Positions 45,045 through 52,555 of a stretch of DNA of 53,997 bases are shown piece after piece. Below the pieces are notes generated by a model. The model worked only from the letters and a program-made list of their open reading frames with translations. It was not told the origin of the DNA and searched no databases. Origin of the DNA: Herbivorax alkaliphila (lineage in GTDB: Bacteria > Bacillota > Clostridia > Acetivibrionales > Acetivibrionaceae); contig NZ_JAVDDS010000028.1 of the NCBI RefSeq assembly GCF_030848475.1, forward strand, positions 1-53,997. Direction: 5' to 3'. Within the stretch, counting starts at the first letter, position 1; the number at the start of each line of letters is the position of its first letter. The translations under genes were made by a program, and so were the position numbers.

Positions 45045-45569
45045 ATGATAAAATTTATGGAAATAGGAAAGATCATTAATACACGTGGTATAAGAGGAGA
45101 GCTTAAAATTATTCCCTTAACTGACAATCCAAAGAGATTTGACAAATTACAGTGGGTCTATATTTCTTCGAATATATCAGAGAATATGGAAAAATATTAT
45201 ATTGAGCATGTAAAATATCATAAAAACTTTGTATATTTAAAATTTAAAGAAATCGATAATTTAAATGATGCCGAAAAGTTTAAAGATTTATATATAATAA
45301 TTGACAGAAAGGATTCTGTAAATCTTCCAGAAGGTTCATATTTTATGTGTGATTTGATTGGCATGAATGTGATTGATCAATCAGAAAAAGTTCTTGGAAA
45401 ATTAAAGGATGTTTTAAAAACTGGAAGTAATGATGTTTATATTGTAAAGGATGAAGACGAAAATGAAATATTGATACCTGCATTAAAGTCAGTTGTTAAA
45501 AATATTTCAATTGAAAAAAATAAAATAGTCGTAAGTTTACCCCAAGGATTGATTGAAGATGAAATTTGA
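45045..45569 (+). CDS. rimM: Ribosome maturation factor RimM
   Basis: A 174-aa protein. N-terminal RimM barrel (EIGKIINTRGIRGELKIIPL) and C-terminal PRC-barrel (YFMCDLIGMNVIDQSEKVLG, ILIPALKSVVKNISIEKNKI). It helps process the 3' domain of the small subunit and binds S19. The ribosome binding site is poor (GGCGGTG 11 bases before ATG). It overlaps trmD by 11 bases, indicating coupled translation. Confidence 0.95.
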   Translation: MIKFMEIGKIINTRGIRGELKIIPLTDNPKRFDKLQWVYISSNISENMEKYYIEHVKYHKNFVYLKFKEIDNLNDAEKFKDLYIIIDRKDSVNLPEGSYFMCDLIGMNVIDQSEKVLGKLKDVLKTGSNDVYIVKDEDENEILIPALKSVVKNISIEKNKIVVSLPQGLIEDEI

Positions 45570-46263
45570 TATTTTAACTCTTTTTCCAGATATTTTTGAT
45601 TGTGTAATGAAAGAGAGTATAATTGGAAAAGCACAACAAAAGAATGTACTTGAAATCAACGCTATAAACATACGGGACTTTTCTAAAAACAAACATAAAA
45701 AAGCAGATGACTACCCTTACGGAGGTGGAGGTGGCATGGTAATGATGGCTCAGCCTATTTACGATGCCTATTTATCTATTATTAAAAATCTTAAATACAA
45801 ACCAAAATTAATTTATTTAAGCCCTCAGGGAAAAGTTTTAAATCAAAAAAAAGTAATGGACTTGTCAAAAGAAAATCATCTCATTCTTCTTTGTGGACAT
45901 TATGAAGGAATTGATGAGAGAATAATTGAAGAAATTGTAGATGAAGAAATATCTATAGGCGATTACGTATTAACTGGAGGAGAGATTCCAGCAATGACCC
46001 TTATAGATTCAGTCAGCAGACTAGTTCCAGGTGTATTGCCACATGAAACTGCATATCAAAATGAATCTCATTATGATGGTTTACTTGAACATCCACAGTA
46101 TACAAGGCCTTATGAATTCAAAGGCAGGAAAGTACCTGATATTTTGCTTTCAGGTCATCATAAAAATATAGAAGAGTGGCGAAAAAAAGAGTCTTTAAAG
46201 AGAACCTTAGAAAAAAGACCTGACCTCATTCAAAAAAATAGAGAAGATAGTAAAAAAATATAA
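45559..46263 (+). CDS. trmD: tRNA (guanine-N1)-methyltransferase TrmD
   Basis: The ATG at 45559 gives 234 aa beginning KFDILTLFPDIFD, the family's standard start. SPOUT trefoil-knot motifs: DDYPYGGGGGMVMMAQPI, LLCGHYEGIDERI, and SIGDYVLTGGEIPAM. It methylates G37 of tRNAs reading CNN and prevents frameshifting. It starts inside the rimM end. The usual next gene, rplS, is absent; a GH8 gene follows behind a hairpin. Confidence 0.97.
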   Translation: MKFDILTLFPDIFDCVMKESIIGKAQQKNVLEINAINIRDFSKNKHKKADDYPYGGGGGMVMMAQPIYDAYLSIIKNLKYKPKLIYLSPQGKVLNQKKVMDLSKENHLILLCGHYEGIDERIIEEIVDEEISIGDYVLTGGEIPAMTLIDSVSRLVPGVLPHETAYQNESHYDGLLEHPQYTRPYEFKGRKVPDILLSGHHKNIEEWRKKESLKRTLEKRPDLIQKNREDSKKI

Positions 46264-46265
46264 TT

Positions 46266-46297
46266 CTTTATATTAGTTAAAATCTACTAATATAAAG
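46266..46297 (+). terminator. Hairpin after trmD
   Basis: CTTTATATTAG and CTAATATAAAG form an 11-bp stem around TTAAAATCTA. There is no immediate T run, so terminator strength is uncertain. Confidence 0.5.
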
Positions 46298-46346
46298 AAA
46301 GTATTTTTAATAAAAAAACATATTATGTAAGGGAGAAGTGGAAATT

Positions 46347-47798
46347 ATGAAAAAATTATTAAGTTTGTTGGTTTGTTTTTGTTTAATGGCAGGGTTTGTA
46401 CCAATTAGTTTTGTGCATGCCCAAGACCCTCCAGTAGTTCCTACATCAGGTGCATACCAAACCAATACATACCGTAACCTTTTTGCTGAATTAGGTAAAA
46501 GCCAAGCTGAAATTGATGCTAAAATTGAAGAGGCTTTTGAACAATTATTTTATGGCGATGATGATAATGAAAGAGTTTTTTATCCTGTAGGAGATGATAA
46601 GGCATATATCTTAGATGTGGGTAATAATGATATCAGAAGTGAAGGTATGTCCTATGGAATGATGATTTGCGTTCAAATGGATAAACAAGAAGAGTTTGAC
46701 ATGCTATGGAAGTGGACAAAAGAACATATGAAACACTCTAGCGGTCAGTATGATGGATATTTTGCATGGAGAGTTAGTACGACAGGTGATATAATGGATG
46801 ACACACCCGCTCCTGATGGTGAAGTGTATTTTGCAATGTCATTGTTTTTTGCTTCCCATCGCTGGGGAGATGGAACAGGTACTTTCAACTATAACGCTGA
46901 AGCACAAGCTATTTTAGATGCAATGCTACATCAAGAGGATGATGGTCAAGGGGTAAACATGTTTAACAAAGAACACAAGCAAATTGTGTTTTGCCCTATA
47001 GGAACTGCCGCTGAATTTACAGACCCCTCATATCATATGCCAGCTTTTTATGAATTGTGGGCTCTTTGGGCAGACAATAATAATTCTTTTTGGAGTGAAG
47101 CTGCAAGTGTCAGCAGAGATTTTTTCCAAAAAGCAACACACCCTACAACAGGACTAGCACCAGATTATTCAGAATTTGATGGAACTCCAAGCACTTACGG
47201 TGGAGGAGATCATGCAGATTTTAGATTTGATGCATGGCGTGTAGCTTCGAACATTGCATTAGATTATGCTTGGTGGGCAAAAGATCCTTGGCAAAATACT
47301 TTTGCAGACAGAATACAGGATTTCTTTTATAATGAAGGTATTGGCGAGTATGGAAACCAGTATACTTTAGATGGACAAAAACTTGGAGATGATTATTCCC
47401 CTGGTTTAGTTGCTATGAACGCAGTATCTGGTCTAGCATCAACAACAACTAAAACATGGGACTTTGTTGACGCTCTATGGGATGTTGAAATACCAACTGG
47501 GCAATGGAGATATTATGATGGAACGCTTTATATGCTTGGATTGTTACACTGTAGTGGTAATTTTAGAATTTGGAAACCAGATGGCTCAGATGAGCCAACA
47601 GAGCCAGAAGTTTTGTTAGGTGATATTAATGGAGATGGTATTATAGACTCGTCAGATTATGCCGCACTAACAAGGCACATACTTGAAATTTCACATCTTA
47701 CAGGAAAGGGTCTTGAGGCTGCAGATATAAATCAAGATGGCGTGATTGATTCATCAGACTGTGTACTTCTTAGCAGAATGGTACTTGAAATCATATAA
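46347..47798 (+). CDS. Cellulosomal GH8 xylanase/exo-oligoxylanase with dockerin
   Basis: The ATG at 46347 (MKKLLSLLVCFCLMAGF) opens a signal peptide and follows GGGAGAAG, giving 483 aa. Residues about 30-410 are a GH8 (alpha/alpha)6 barrel: general acid Glu in IRSEGMSYGMM, then DTPAPDGEVYFAMSLFFASH, and FDGTPSTYGGGDHADFRFDA near the base. The DGE and HxDF pattern fits the xylanase / reducing-end exo-oligoxylanase group more than endoglucanases; this is by recall. The C-terminus has two dockerin repeats (GDINGDGIIDSSDYAALTRH and ADINQDGVIDSSDCVLLSRM). It lies behind trmD, where rplS would be expected. Confidence 0.9.
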   Translation: MKKLLSLLVCFCLMAGFVPISFVHAQDPPVVPTSGAYQTNTYRNLFAELGKSQAEIDAKIEEAFEQLFYGDDDNERVFYPVGDDKAYILDVGNNDIRSEGMSYGMMICVQMDKQEEFDMLWKWTKEHMKHSSGQYDGYFAWRVSTTGDIMDDTPAPDGEVYFAMSLFFASHRWGDGTGTFNYNAEAQAILDAMLHQEDDGQGVNMFNKEHKQIVFCPIGTAAEFTDPSYHMPAFYELWALWADNNNSFWSEAASVSRDFFQKATHPTTGLAPDYSEFDGTPSTYGGGDHADFRFDAWRVASNIALDYAWWAKDPWQNTFADRIQDFFYNEGIGEYGNQYTLDGQKLGDDYSPGLVAMNAVSGLASTTTKTWDFVDALWDVEIPTGQWRYYDGTLYMLGLLHCSGNFRIWKPDGSDEPTEPEVLLGDINGDGIIDSSDYAALTRHILEISHLTGKGLEAADINQDGVIDSSDCVLLSRMVLEII

Positions 47799-47806
47799 CC
47801 ATCAAA

Positions 47807-47840
47807 GAGGAGTTGTTATCAAACATGATGACAACTCCTC
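47807..47840 (+). terminator. Terminator after the GH8 gene
   Basis: GAGGAGTTGT and ACAACTCCTC form a perfect 10-bp stem, extended by TATCA/TGATG, followed by AATTGTTT. Confidence 0.8.
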
Positions 47841-47864
47841 AATTGTTTAAAGCAACTTTAAACA

Positions 47865-48062
47865 TTGAGTCAAAATTCATATATTAGAACTCAAGGATTG
47901 ATATTAACTGCTGCTAATACTACATGGGATAAAAATAATAAGATTGATAAAATTTATAAGAATAATATTGAAAAAATTAATCAAATTAGTAGACATTACA
48001 GGAAAAAATCTGATAAAATATGGAGTATACTAAATAAAAAATTAATTAATGATTATGAGTGA
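47865..48062 (+). CDS. Doubtful 65-aa ORF ahead of the cassette array
   Basis: A frame from TTG with no ribosome binding site. The product is Lys/Asn-rich, as expected of AT-rich random DNA, and resembles no family I know (QGLILTAANTTWDKNNKID near the start). It may be a gene remnant at the array's edge. Confidence 0.2.
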   Translation: MSQNSYIRTQGLILTAANTTWDKNNKIDKIYKNNIEKINQISRHYRKKSDKIWSILNKKLINDYE

Positions 48063-48087
48063 GAAGGTTAAAATATAATGGGTATTC

Positions 48088-48166
48088 ACGAACCTATGTT
48101 CGTAGATACCATGTATAAAAAGAAGTAACTGCGAACATAGGTTCGTAGTTAGAGAAGTTATAGGAC
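48088..48166 (+). promoter_or_regulatory. Leader of the right array: twin SOS-box-like palindromes and first junction
   Basis: ACGAACCTATGTTCG (48088-48102) and its exact inverse CGAACATAGGTTCGT (48132-48146) form a 15-bp-arm inverted repeat. Each arm by itself contains GAAC-N4-GTTC, the pattern of the LexA boxes at 40148 and 40178. The first junction box GTTATAGGAC follows at 48157-48166. A TATAAT lies just upstream (48074-48079). The region may be an attI-like site, an SOS-controlled cassette promoter, or a degenerate attC; no proper R'' box was found upstream. Confidence 0.45.
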
Positions 48167-48195
48167 ATATTCGGTTTCTAGAAAGGGGAGATTTT

Positions 48196-49170
48196 ATGTT
48201 TTTGGGTACAGTAGTATTATATTTGGATAAAGGCTATAAATTAAACATAGAAAATAACTCAATTTATGATAGATGTGATGAATACTGCATTTTTGTTAAA
48301 TCAAAGAAGTTTTCTGATCGCATGAGATATGTTTTTGAAATTAGGTTTGTAAAAGAGAAAGAAGATGCGCTAAAATTAGCTTCCCAATTATATAGAGACT
48401 TAAGGAATTTTCTTATATCTAAGGATATTCCTATTTATTACAATAATAAAGGATTCGGTTCGTATGTCAACGAAATGAGTTATTATCCAGCTATAACTAC
48501 CGATTATGGCAAAAAGAATATACATTGCCTATCACGAGATTTAATTGGAAAGTGCTTTGATGACGAGGTTATAGGATATAATGTATACCAGCTTATAACA
48601 CCTATAGATGATTTTAGATTTATTACTCATGAAGTAAATATAGAATTGGGACAAGAGTTCAATAAAGATGTTGTTGAAGAATGTGCTCCAAAATCAGATA
48701 AAGAATTATTAGCATTGGAAATTTATAATCTTAGCAACTCTAATCTTGATATTAGAGTTGCGTTTGTCTTAGCAATTACATCTATTGAAGTTCTTGTTGG
48801 AGAAGTAGTATATAAACCGGATAAGTATCGACAACTCATTAAGCAGATAAATAAGAAAGTTTTAAAGAAGAATTACATAATAGATCTAATTTCAGAACAA
48901 AGTAATGAGGCTGAAGAGGTGATTGAATACGTAAAGAATTCTGTCGGCATGTTGGGAAAGCTTTCGGTGTTAGAAAAATGTAAATCACTAGTGAAAGAAA
49001 ATTTTGATGATAGTGATTTCTACAATGGAGAGACGGCATTACAGTTTTTTGAAGAATGCTATGAATTGAGAAGTAAATTCATTCATGCTGGGAACTATGA
49101 CTATAAAAGAATATATGACAGAAAATTAGCTTTAAGGAAAGTGTGCAAAAAGCTATTGAGTCTTGCTTGA
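48196..49170 (+). CDS. HEPN-like cassette protein
   Basis: A 324-aa protein with AAAGGGGAG 7 bases before the ATG. The N-terminal two thirds are of unknown fold. The C-terminal third is helical and ends with FFEECYELRSKFIHAGNYD, where RSKFIH fits the R-x4-H motif of HEPN ribonuclease domains. HEPN proteins often act as RNA-cutting toxins or defence effectors, but many are inactive; catalysis here is inferred. It is the first gene of the right array, with its cassette bounded by 48157 and 49298. The neighbouring cassette also ends in a HEPN-like motif. Confidence 0.55.
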   Translation: MFLGTVVLYLDKGYKLNIENNSIYDRCDEYCIFVKSKKFSDRMRYVFEIRFVKEKEDALKLASQLYRDLRNFLISKDIPIYYNNKGFGSYVNEMSYYPAITTDYGKKNIHCLSRDLIGKCFDDEVIGYNVYQLITPIDDFRFITHEVNIELGQEFNKDVVEECAPKSDKELLALEIYNLSNSNLDIRVAFVLAITSIEVLVGEVVYKPDKYRQLIKQINKKVLKKNYIIDLISEQSNEAEEVIEYVKNSVGMLGKLSVLEKCKSLVKENFDDSDFYNGETALQFFEECYELRSKFIHAGNYDYKRIYDRKLALRKVCKKLLSLA

Positions 49171-49183
49171 GGGGTCATACGTC

Positions 49184-49298
49184 CTATAACCATATATCTG
49201 AGTAAAGGGCATTCTTACGGGTCGTACTGCCCGCAGATTCCCGTCTAAGATAGGAGCTATCTAAGACGGAAATCCACCTCAGATACAATACGATATAT
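49184..49298 (+). repeat. attC-like site 1
   Basis: R'' CTATAAC (49184-49190), spacer CATAT, L'' ATCTGAG; L' CTCAGAT, spacer ACAATAC, then the next junction GATATAT (49292-49298). Inside are GGGCA/TGCCC and GTCTAAGATAG/CTATCTAAGAC hairpins. The interior is nearly the same as in site 4, with a compensated stem change (GTCT/AGAC here, GCCT/AGGC there). Confidence 0.8.
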
Positions 49299-49417
49299 GA
49301 AATTTTTCTCCCCTTTTTATTTAAACCACAGGAAGGGCTTGCGTTAGATTTCATTTAGATAGTTTACTAGTTTACAATTTATACATAATAAAAATGTGGT
49401 AGATTTAGGAGGTCAGT

Positions 49418-50746
49418 ATGTCAGTAATTGATAAATTTATTGAAAGATACACTAAAGAATATGACTTTTTTCAGGAAGCTGCGCGGATTTGTGCGCAACA
49501 ATGTGAAACAGGCTTACAGAGAATTGGTATTAGAGCAATTGTAACTCATAGAGCAAAAAGACCAGATAGATTATATTATAAATTAAAGAAACGTAATGAT
49601 GAGAAAAAGTACAGAAGAGTAGAAGATATATATACCGATATTATTGATCTCGCAGGTATTAGAATTGCAATCTATTTTCCAGGTGATTGTGAAGAAGTAA
49701 ATAAATTTATTGAAGAAAATTTTGAGGTTAAGAAAAAGAAATTATTTCCTGAACAATCAAAACAATCTAATCAACCTTATAATAAAAGATTTTCTGGTTA
49801 TTGGGCAAAGCACTATAGAATCTGTTTAAAAGATGATACTTTAAACGAATCAAATAAAAGGTATAGAGAAGCAGTTATAGAAATCCAGGTTGCATCGGTT
49901 TTAATGCATGCATGGGCTGAAGTTGAACATGATCTAATATATAAACCATTAAGTGGGAACTTATCAGATGAAGAGTATGCAATTTTAGATGAACTTAACG
50001 GACTAGTACTCTCAGGGGAAATTGCTTTGGAACGATTACAGAAAGCTGTTAAAGCAAGAGTGGGAGAGCAAGGTGAAAGGTTTAACAACCATTTTGAATT
50101 AGCAGCTTATTTGTATGATTCGATGAAACAGCTTTTTAAGAAGAACATGGAACCAACCATGGGAAGAGCAGATGTACTTTATAGATTTTTACAGATAATT
50201 AATATGGATAGACCAGAATGCATAGAACAATATTTGGAAAATTTAGATCCTGATACTGAGAAAAGACCAGTAACAGAGCAGATTGTTGACCGGATTTTAG
50301 CTGGGGATTCAAACCTTTATAATAAATATAACCAAGCTAGACATGAAGTTGGATTATTGAATCCATATAGTGTTAAGACAGATAATACATACAGTATGAG
50401 TCGAAATCATACAGCTTTAGGTTACTTTCTTACAAGGTGGGTAATTTTTGAATCTACAATTAGACACATTGTAAAGGAAATTAGACCTGATTTTAAGGGG
50501 TCACGTCTTATGTTTTCCCAGCGTGACTTAGTAGAACTAAAGATATTTGATGATACAACAATCTTTGAGATAGACTCAATACGTAGGTTGCGAAATTATG
50601 CTGTTCATGGTATAGAAATTCCCGAAAGCTCTGTTCTTTATAGAGCAGGAGAGTATCTAGAAACATGCTTAAGAAATCTTGCCCTTAATAGCGATCCAAA
50701 TATTAAGTTGATTATTGAGGAAGCACTGAACAAACTGAATTCATAA
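49418..50746 (+). CDS. RelA/SpoT-domain protein with C-terminal HEPN-like region
   Basis: A 442-aa protein with AGGAGG before the ATG. Residues about 30-200 are a RelA/SpoT nucleotidyltransferase domain: YTDIIDLAGIRIAIYFPGD, GYWAKHYRICLK, and EIQVASVLMHAWAEVEHDLI. Such domains make (p)ppGpp, or in small toxins modify tRNA or adenosine nucleotides. Instead of the TGS/ACT domains of long RelA it has about 240 further residues; near the end RRLRNYAVHG fits the R-N-x3-H form of HEPN. A stress alarmone synthetase with an RNase-like tail suggests a toxin or defence role; this is inference. Second gene of the right array. Confidence 0.75.
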   Translation: MSVIDKFIERYTKEYDFFQEAARICAQQCETGLQRIGIRAIVTHRAKRPDRLYYKLKKRNDEKKYRRVEDIYTDIIDLAGIRIAIYFPGDCEEVNKFIEENFEVKKKKLFPEQSKQSNQPYNKRFSGYWAKHYRICLKDDTLNESNKRYREAVIEIQVASVLMHAWAEVEHDLIYKPLSGNLSDEEYAILDELNGLVLSGEIALERLQKAVKARVGEQGERFNNHFELAAYLYDSMKQLFKKNMEPTMGRADVLYRFLQIINMDRPECIEQYLENLDPDTEKRPVTEQIVDRILAGDSNLYNKYNQARHEVGLLNPYSVKTDNTYSMSRNHTALGYFLTRWVIFESTIRHIVKEIRPDFKGSRLMFSQRDLVELKIFDDTTIFEIDSIRRLRNYAVHGIEIPESSVLYRAGEYLETCLRNLALNSDPNIKLIIEEALNKLNS

Positions 50747-50828
50747 ATCTAAAGTAATTAAAGTGCAATTAACTGCACAAATAAAATGAAATTTAAAATC
50801 TATTAAAAAGGTAGGGGAGGAAAACATC

Positions 50829-50929
50829 ATATATCAACGCATTGCAGGCTACGCTTCGCTTCGTCCCAAACCTTTTCGCCAAGTGCGAGCACTAGGGCTC
50901 AAAGGCTTCTGCAATGCAAACCGATATAT
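50829..50929 (+). repeat. attC-like site 2
   Basis: R'' variant ATATATC (50829-50835), L'' GCATTGCAG and L' CTGCAATGC (perfect 9 bp), then junction GATATAT (50923-50929). The interior has CGCTTCGCTTCG and GGCTCAAAGG segments. The latter resembles the spacer at 5082-5251. Confidence 0.8.
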
Positions 50930-50940
50930 GAAACCAAGTG

Positions 50941-50974
50941 TTTAAAAGATTGCCGTTGGAGCAATTCTTTTAAA
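50941..50974. other. Hairpin near the start of cassette 3
   Basis: TTTAAAAGATTGC pairs with GCAATTCTTTTAAA (one bulge) 11 bases after the junction box. It may insulate the cassette gene from upstream transcription or protect the 5' end of its mRNA. Confidence 0.55.
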
Positions 50975-51031
50975 TACTTAAGCTAAGAGAATAAATAAGC
51001 ATAGGTGTTTTTTAGGCAAAGGGGGATAACC

Positions 51032-51535
51032 TTGAATTGTTATATTCAAAATAATGATATAATTGGATTGAGAAAAACAAAAGTTGAAGACTTAGAATAT
51101 GTATTAAAGACAGAATCAAATTTAGATAATAAACCATATGTTGGACAGTGGACTTGTTCGGAACATAAAGATGCATTGAATGATGACGATATTTTACATA
51201 TAATTGTTGAGGATTATCAGAGAAAAAAGGAAGTTGGATATTTAATTATTGCTGGACTTAGAAATCCAAATAAAGCTTTAGAATTAAAAAGAATAGCAAT
51301 AGAAGAAAAAGGAAGAGGGTTTGGCAAAGAGACTTTGTATTTAATAAAGAAGCTTGCTTTTGAAAAATATGATTTTAATAGACTTTGGCTTGATGTAAGA
51401 TTAAATAATGAGAGGGCTCAGAAAATATATAAATTGTCTGGGTTTAAAGAAGAAGGTATTTTAAGGGAAGTTGTCTATTCCAATGGAAAATATGAATCAA
51501 TTAAAATAATGTCTATTATAAAGTCAGAGTATTGA
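51032..51535 (+). CDS. GNAT-family N-acetyltransferase
   Basis: TTG at 51032 follows AAAGGGGGAT and gives 167 aa; a frame start at 51005 has no site. Acetyl-CoA binding motif A: LELKRIAIEEKGRGFGKETL (the Q/RxxGxG/A type), and motif B: LWLDVRLNNERAQKIYKLSGF. The closest known types are RimJ/RimL and spermidine-like acetyltransferases; the substrate is unknown. GNAT genes are frequent integron cassette cargo. Third gene of the right array. Confidence 0.85.
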   Translation: MNCYIQNNDIIGLRKTKVEDLEYVLKTESNLDNKPYVGQWTCSEHKDALNDDDILHIIVEDYQRKKEVGYLIIAGLRNPNKALELKRIAIEEKGRGFGKETLYLIKKLAFEKYDFNRLWLDVRLNNERAQKIYKLSGFKEEGILREVVYSNGKYESIKIMSIIKSEY

Positions 51536-51627
51536 TTTATAAATAGGATGTTGGTGTACAGTTGTTGAATATTATTTTAGAATAACTATAATTTTTTGAG
51601 GGTATGCCGTTGAAGACACTTGGAATC

Positions 51628-51778
51628 ATATATCAATGTGTCTTCACAAGGGTGCAGTAAGTAAATTCATGTAGTATTTCACGGCAGATTGAACATGTAG
51701 AATGTCAAGCACCACATGTCCTCAGCAAGATAGGAGCTATCTAAGCTTCGGACACGTTGTAGACACTCAACGATATAT
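51628..51778 (+). repeat. attC-like site 3
   Basis: R'' variant ATATATC (51628-51634), L'' GTGTCTTC with L' GTAGACAC (7 of 8), then junction GATATAT (51772-51778). It contains the AAGATAGGAGCTATCTAAG module found in sites 1 and 4, flanked by a TGTCC/GGACA stem. Confidence 0.75.
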
Positions 51779-51796
51779 GAAAGCTGGATGTAATAA

Positions 51797-51816
51797 CCGT
51801 GCCATCCATGGCACGG
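51797..51816. other. Hairpin near the start of cassette 4
   Basis: CCGTGCCATCCATGGCACGG, a perfect 9-bp stem with a CC loop, 18 bases after the junction box and 46 before the start codon. It is closely related to the hairpin at 52488-52505. Confidence 0.65.
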
Positions 51817-51861
51817 ATTTCTAGGGTTTTGCTTTGAAGGGTTTTTAGAGAGGGGGGCAAT

Positions 51862-52311
51862 ATGAGAACAGTATTTGCTTTTTTTCATCAAGCAGATAGA
51901 AATAATATTGTAGAATGTCTTAATACTATATGTACAAATAACCAAAACATACAGTGGGTATATCTTAAAAAAGGTGATGTAGTCTTATATATTGAATTTG
52001 ATGATAAGAAGTACTTAATGAATGATTTATATAATGAAGAAGAACAAGAAACTCAACTATTACTTTCACTCTTACAAGAAAGAGAGTTAGACTTAATTTT
52101 ACAAATAGATATTTCTGGAAGACACTCTGGCACTGAAGAAGTAATAATCTTGTTAAAGGCATTGTTATCAAAATTTGACGGTGTTGCTATTGATGATTAT
52201 ACATCCCATGCATGGACTCTTGATGAGATAGCAAATGGATATTTATTTAAAAATCATTTATTTTTTGATTATGACGGATGGTATAAAGAGAATACGCAAG
52301 GAGATATTTAA
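51862..52311 (+). CDS. Unknown cassette protein, 149 aa
   Basis: ATG follows GAGAGGGGGG. The product is acidic and alpha/beta, with two marked stretches: SGRHSGTEEVIILLKALLSK and DDYTSHAWTLDEI. The DDYTSHAWT segment looks like a conserved family signature, but I cannot name the family. No signal peptide or membrane span. Acidic single-domain proteins of this size are often immunity proteins or antitoxins; that is a guess from size and context. Fourth gene of the right array. Confidence 0.6.
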   Translation: MRTVFAFFHQADRNNIVECLNTICTNNQNIQWVYLKKGDVVLYIEFDDKKYLMNDLYNEEEQETQLLLSLLQERELDLILQIDISGRHSGTEEVIILLKALLSKFDGVAIDDYTSHAWTLDEIANGYLFKNHLFFDYDGWYKENTQGDI

Positions 52312-52314
52312 GGT

Positions 52315-52330
52315 GCCACGTCCGTGTGGC
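52315..52330. other. Hairpin after cassette gene 4
   Basis: GCCAC, loop GTCCGT, GTGGC, starting 4 bases after the stop codon. The CACRTCCGTG core is shared with the hairpin after cassette gene 5. Possibly a terminator without a T run or an mRNA-stabilising end. Confidence 0.5.
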
Positions 52331-52357
52331 TCTGGCTTCGCGGGACACCCAGCCTTC

Positions 52358-52472
52358 ATATATCCATATATCTGAGTAAAGGGCATTCTCAAGGGTCATC
52401 CTGCCCTCAGTTTTTCGCCTAAGATAGGAGCTATCTAAGGCGAAAAGCCGCCGCAGATACAAAACGTTGTAC
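52358..52472 (+). repeat. attC-like site 4
   Basis: R'' ATATATC (52358-52364), spacer CATAT, L'' ATCTGAG; L' CGCAGAT, spacer ACAAAAC, then junction GTTGTAC (52466-52472). The interior nearly equals site 1. The R'' here matches the cassette's own start (GATATAT at 51772), not the following junction, as expected if R' comes from the circular form. Confidence 0.8.
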
Positions 52473-52487
52473 GAAATCAGACGATTG

Positions 52488-52505
52488 CCGTGCATCCATG
52501 CACGG
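52488..52505. other. Hairpin near the start of cassette 5
   Basis: CCGTGCATCCATGCACGG, a perfect 8-bp stem with a CC loop, followed by GTTTT. It lies 15 bases after the junction box and resembles an intrinsic terminator facing incoming transcription. Confidence 0.65.
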
Positions 52506-52555
52506 GTTTTAAATATTGTCTTTGGAGTTTATTAAGATTTGAGGTGATGAGCAGT

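Noticed and set aside
48088-48146. The 15-bp-arm inverted repeat as the attC stem of an earlier cassette
   Set aside because: No R'' box ending in AAC or ATC was found upstream at the right distance, and no convincing gene lies before it. It is kept as a leader or regulatory site.
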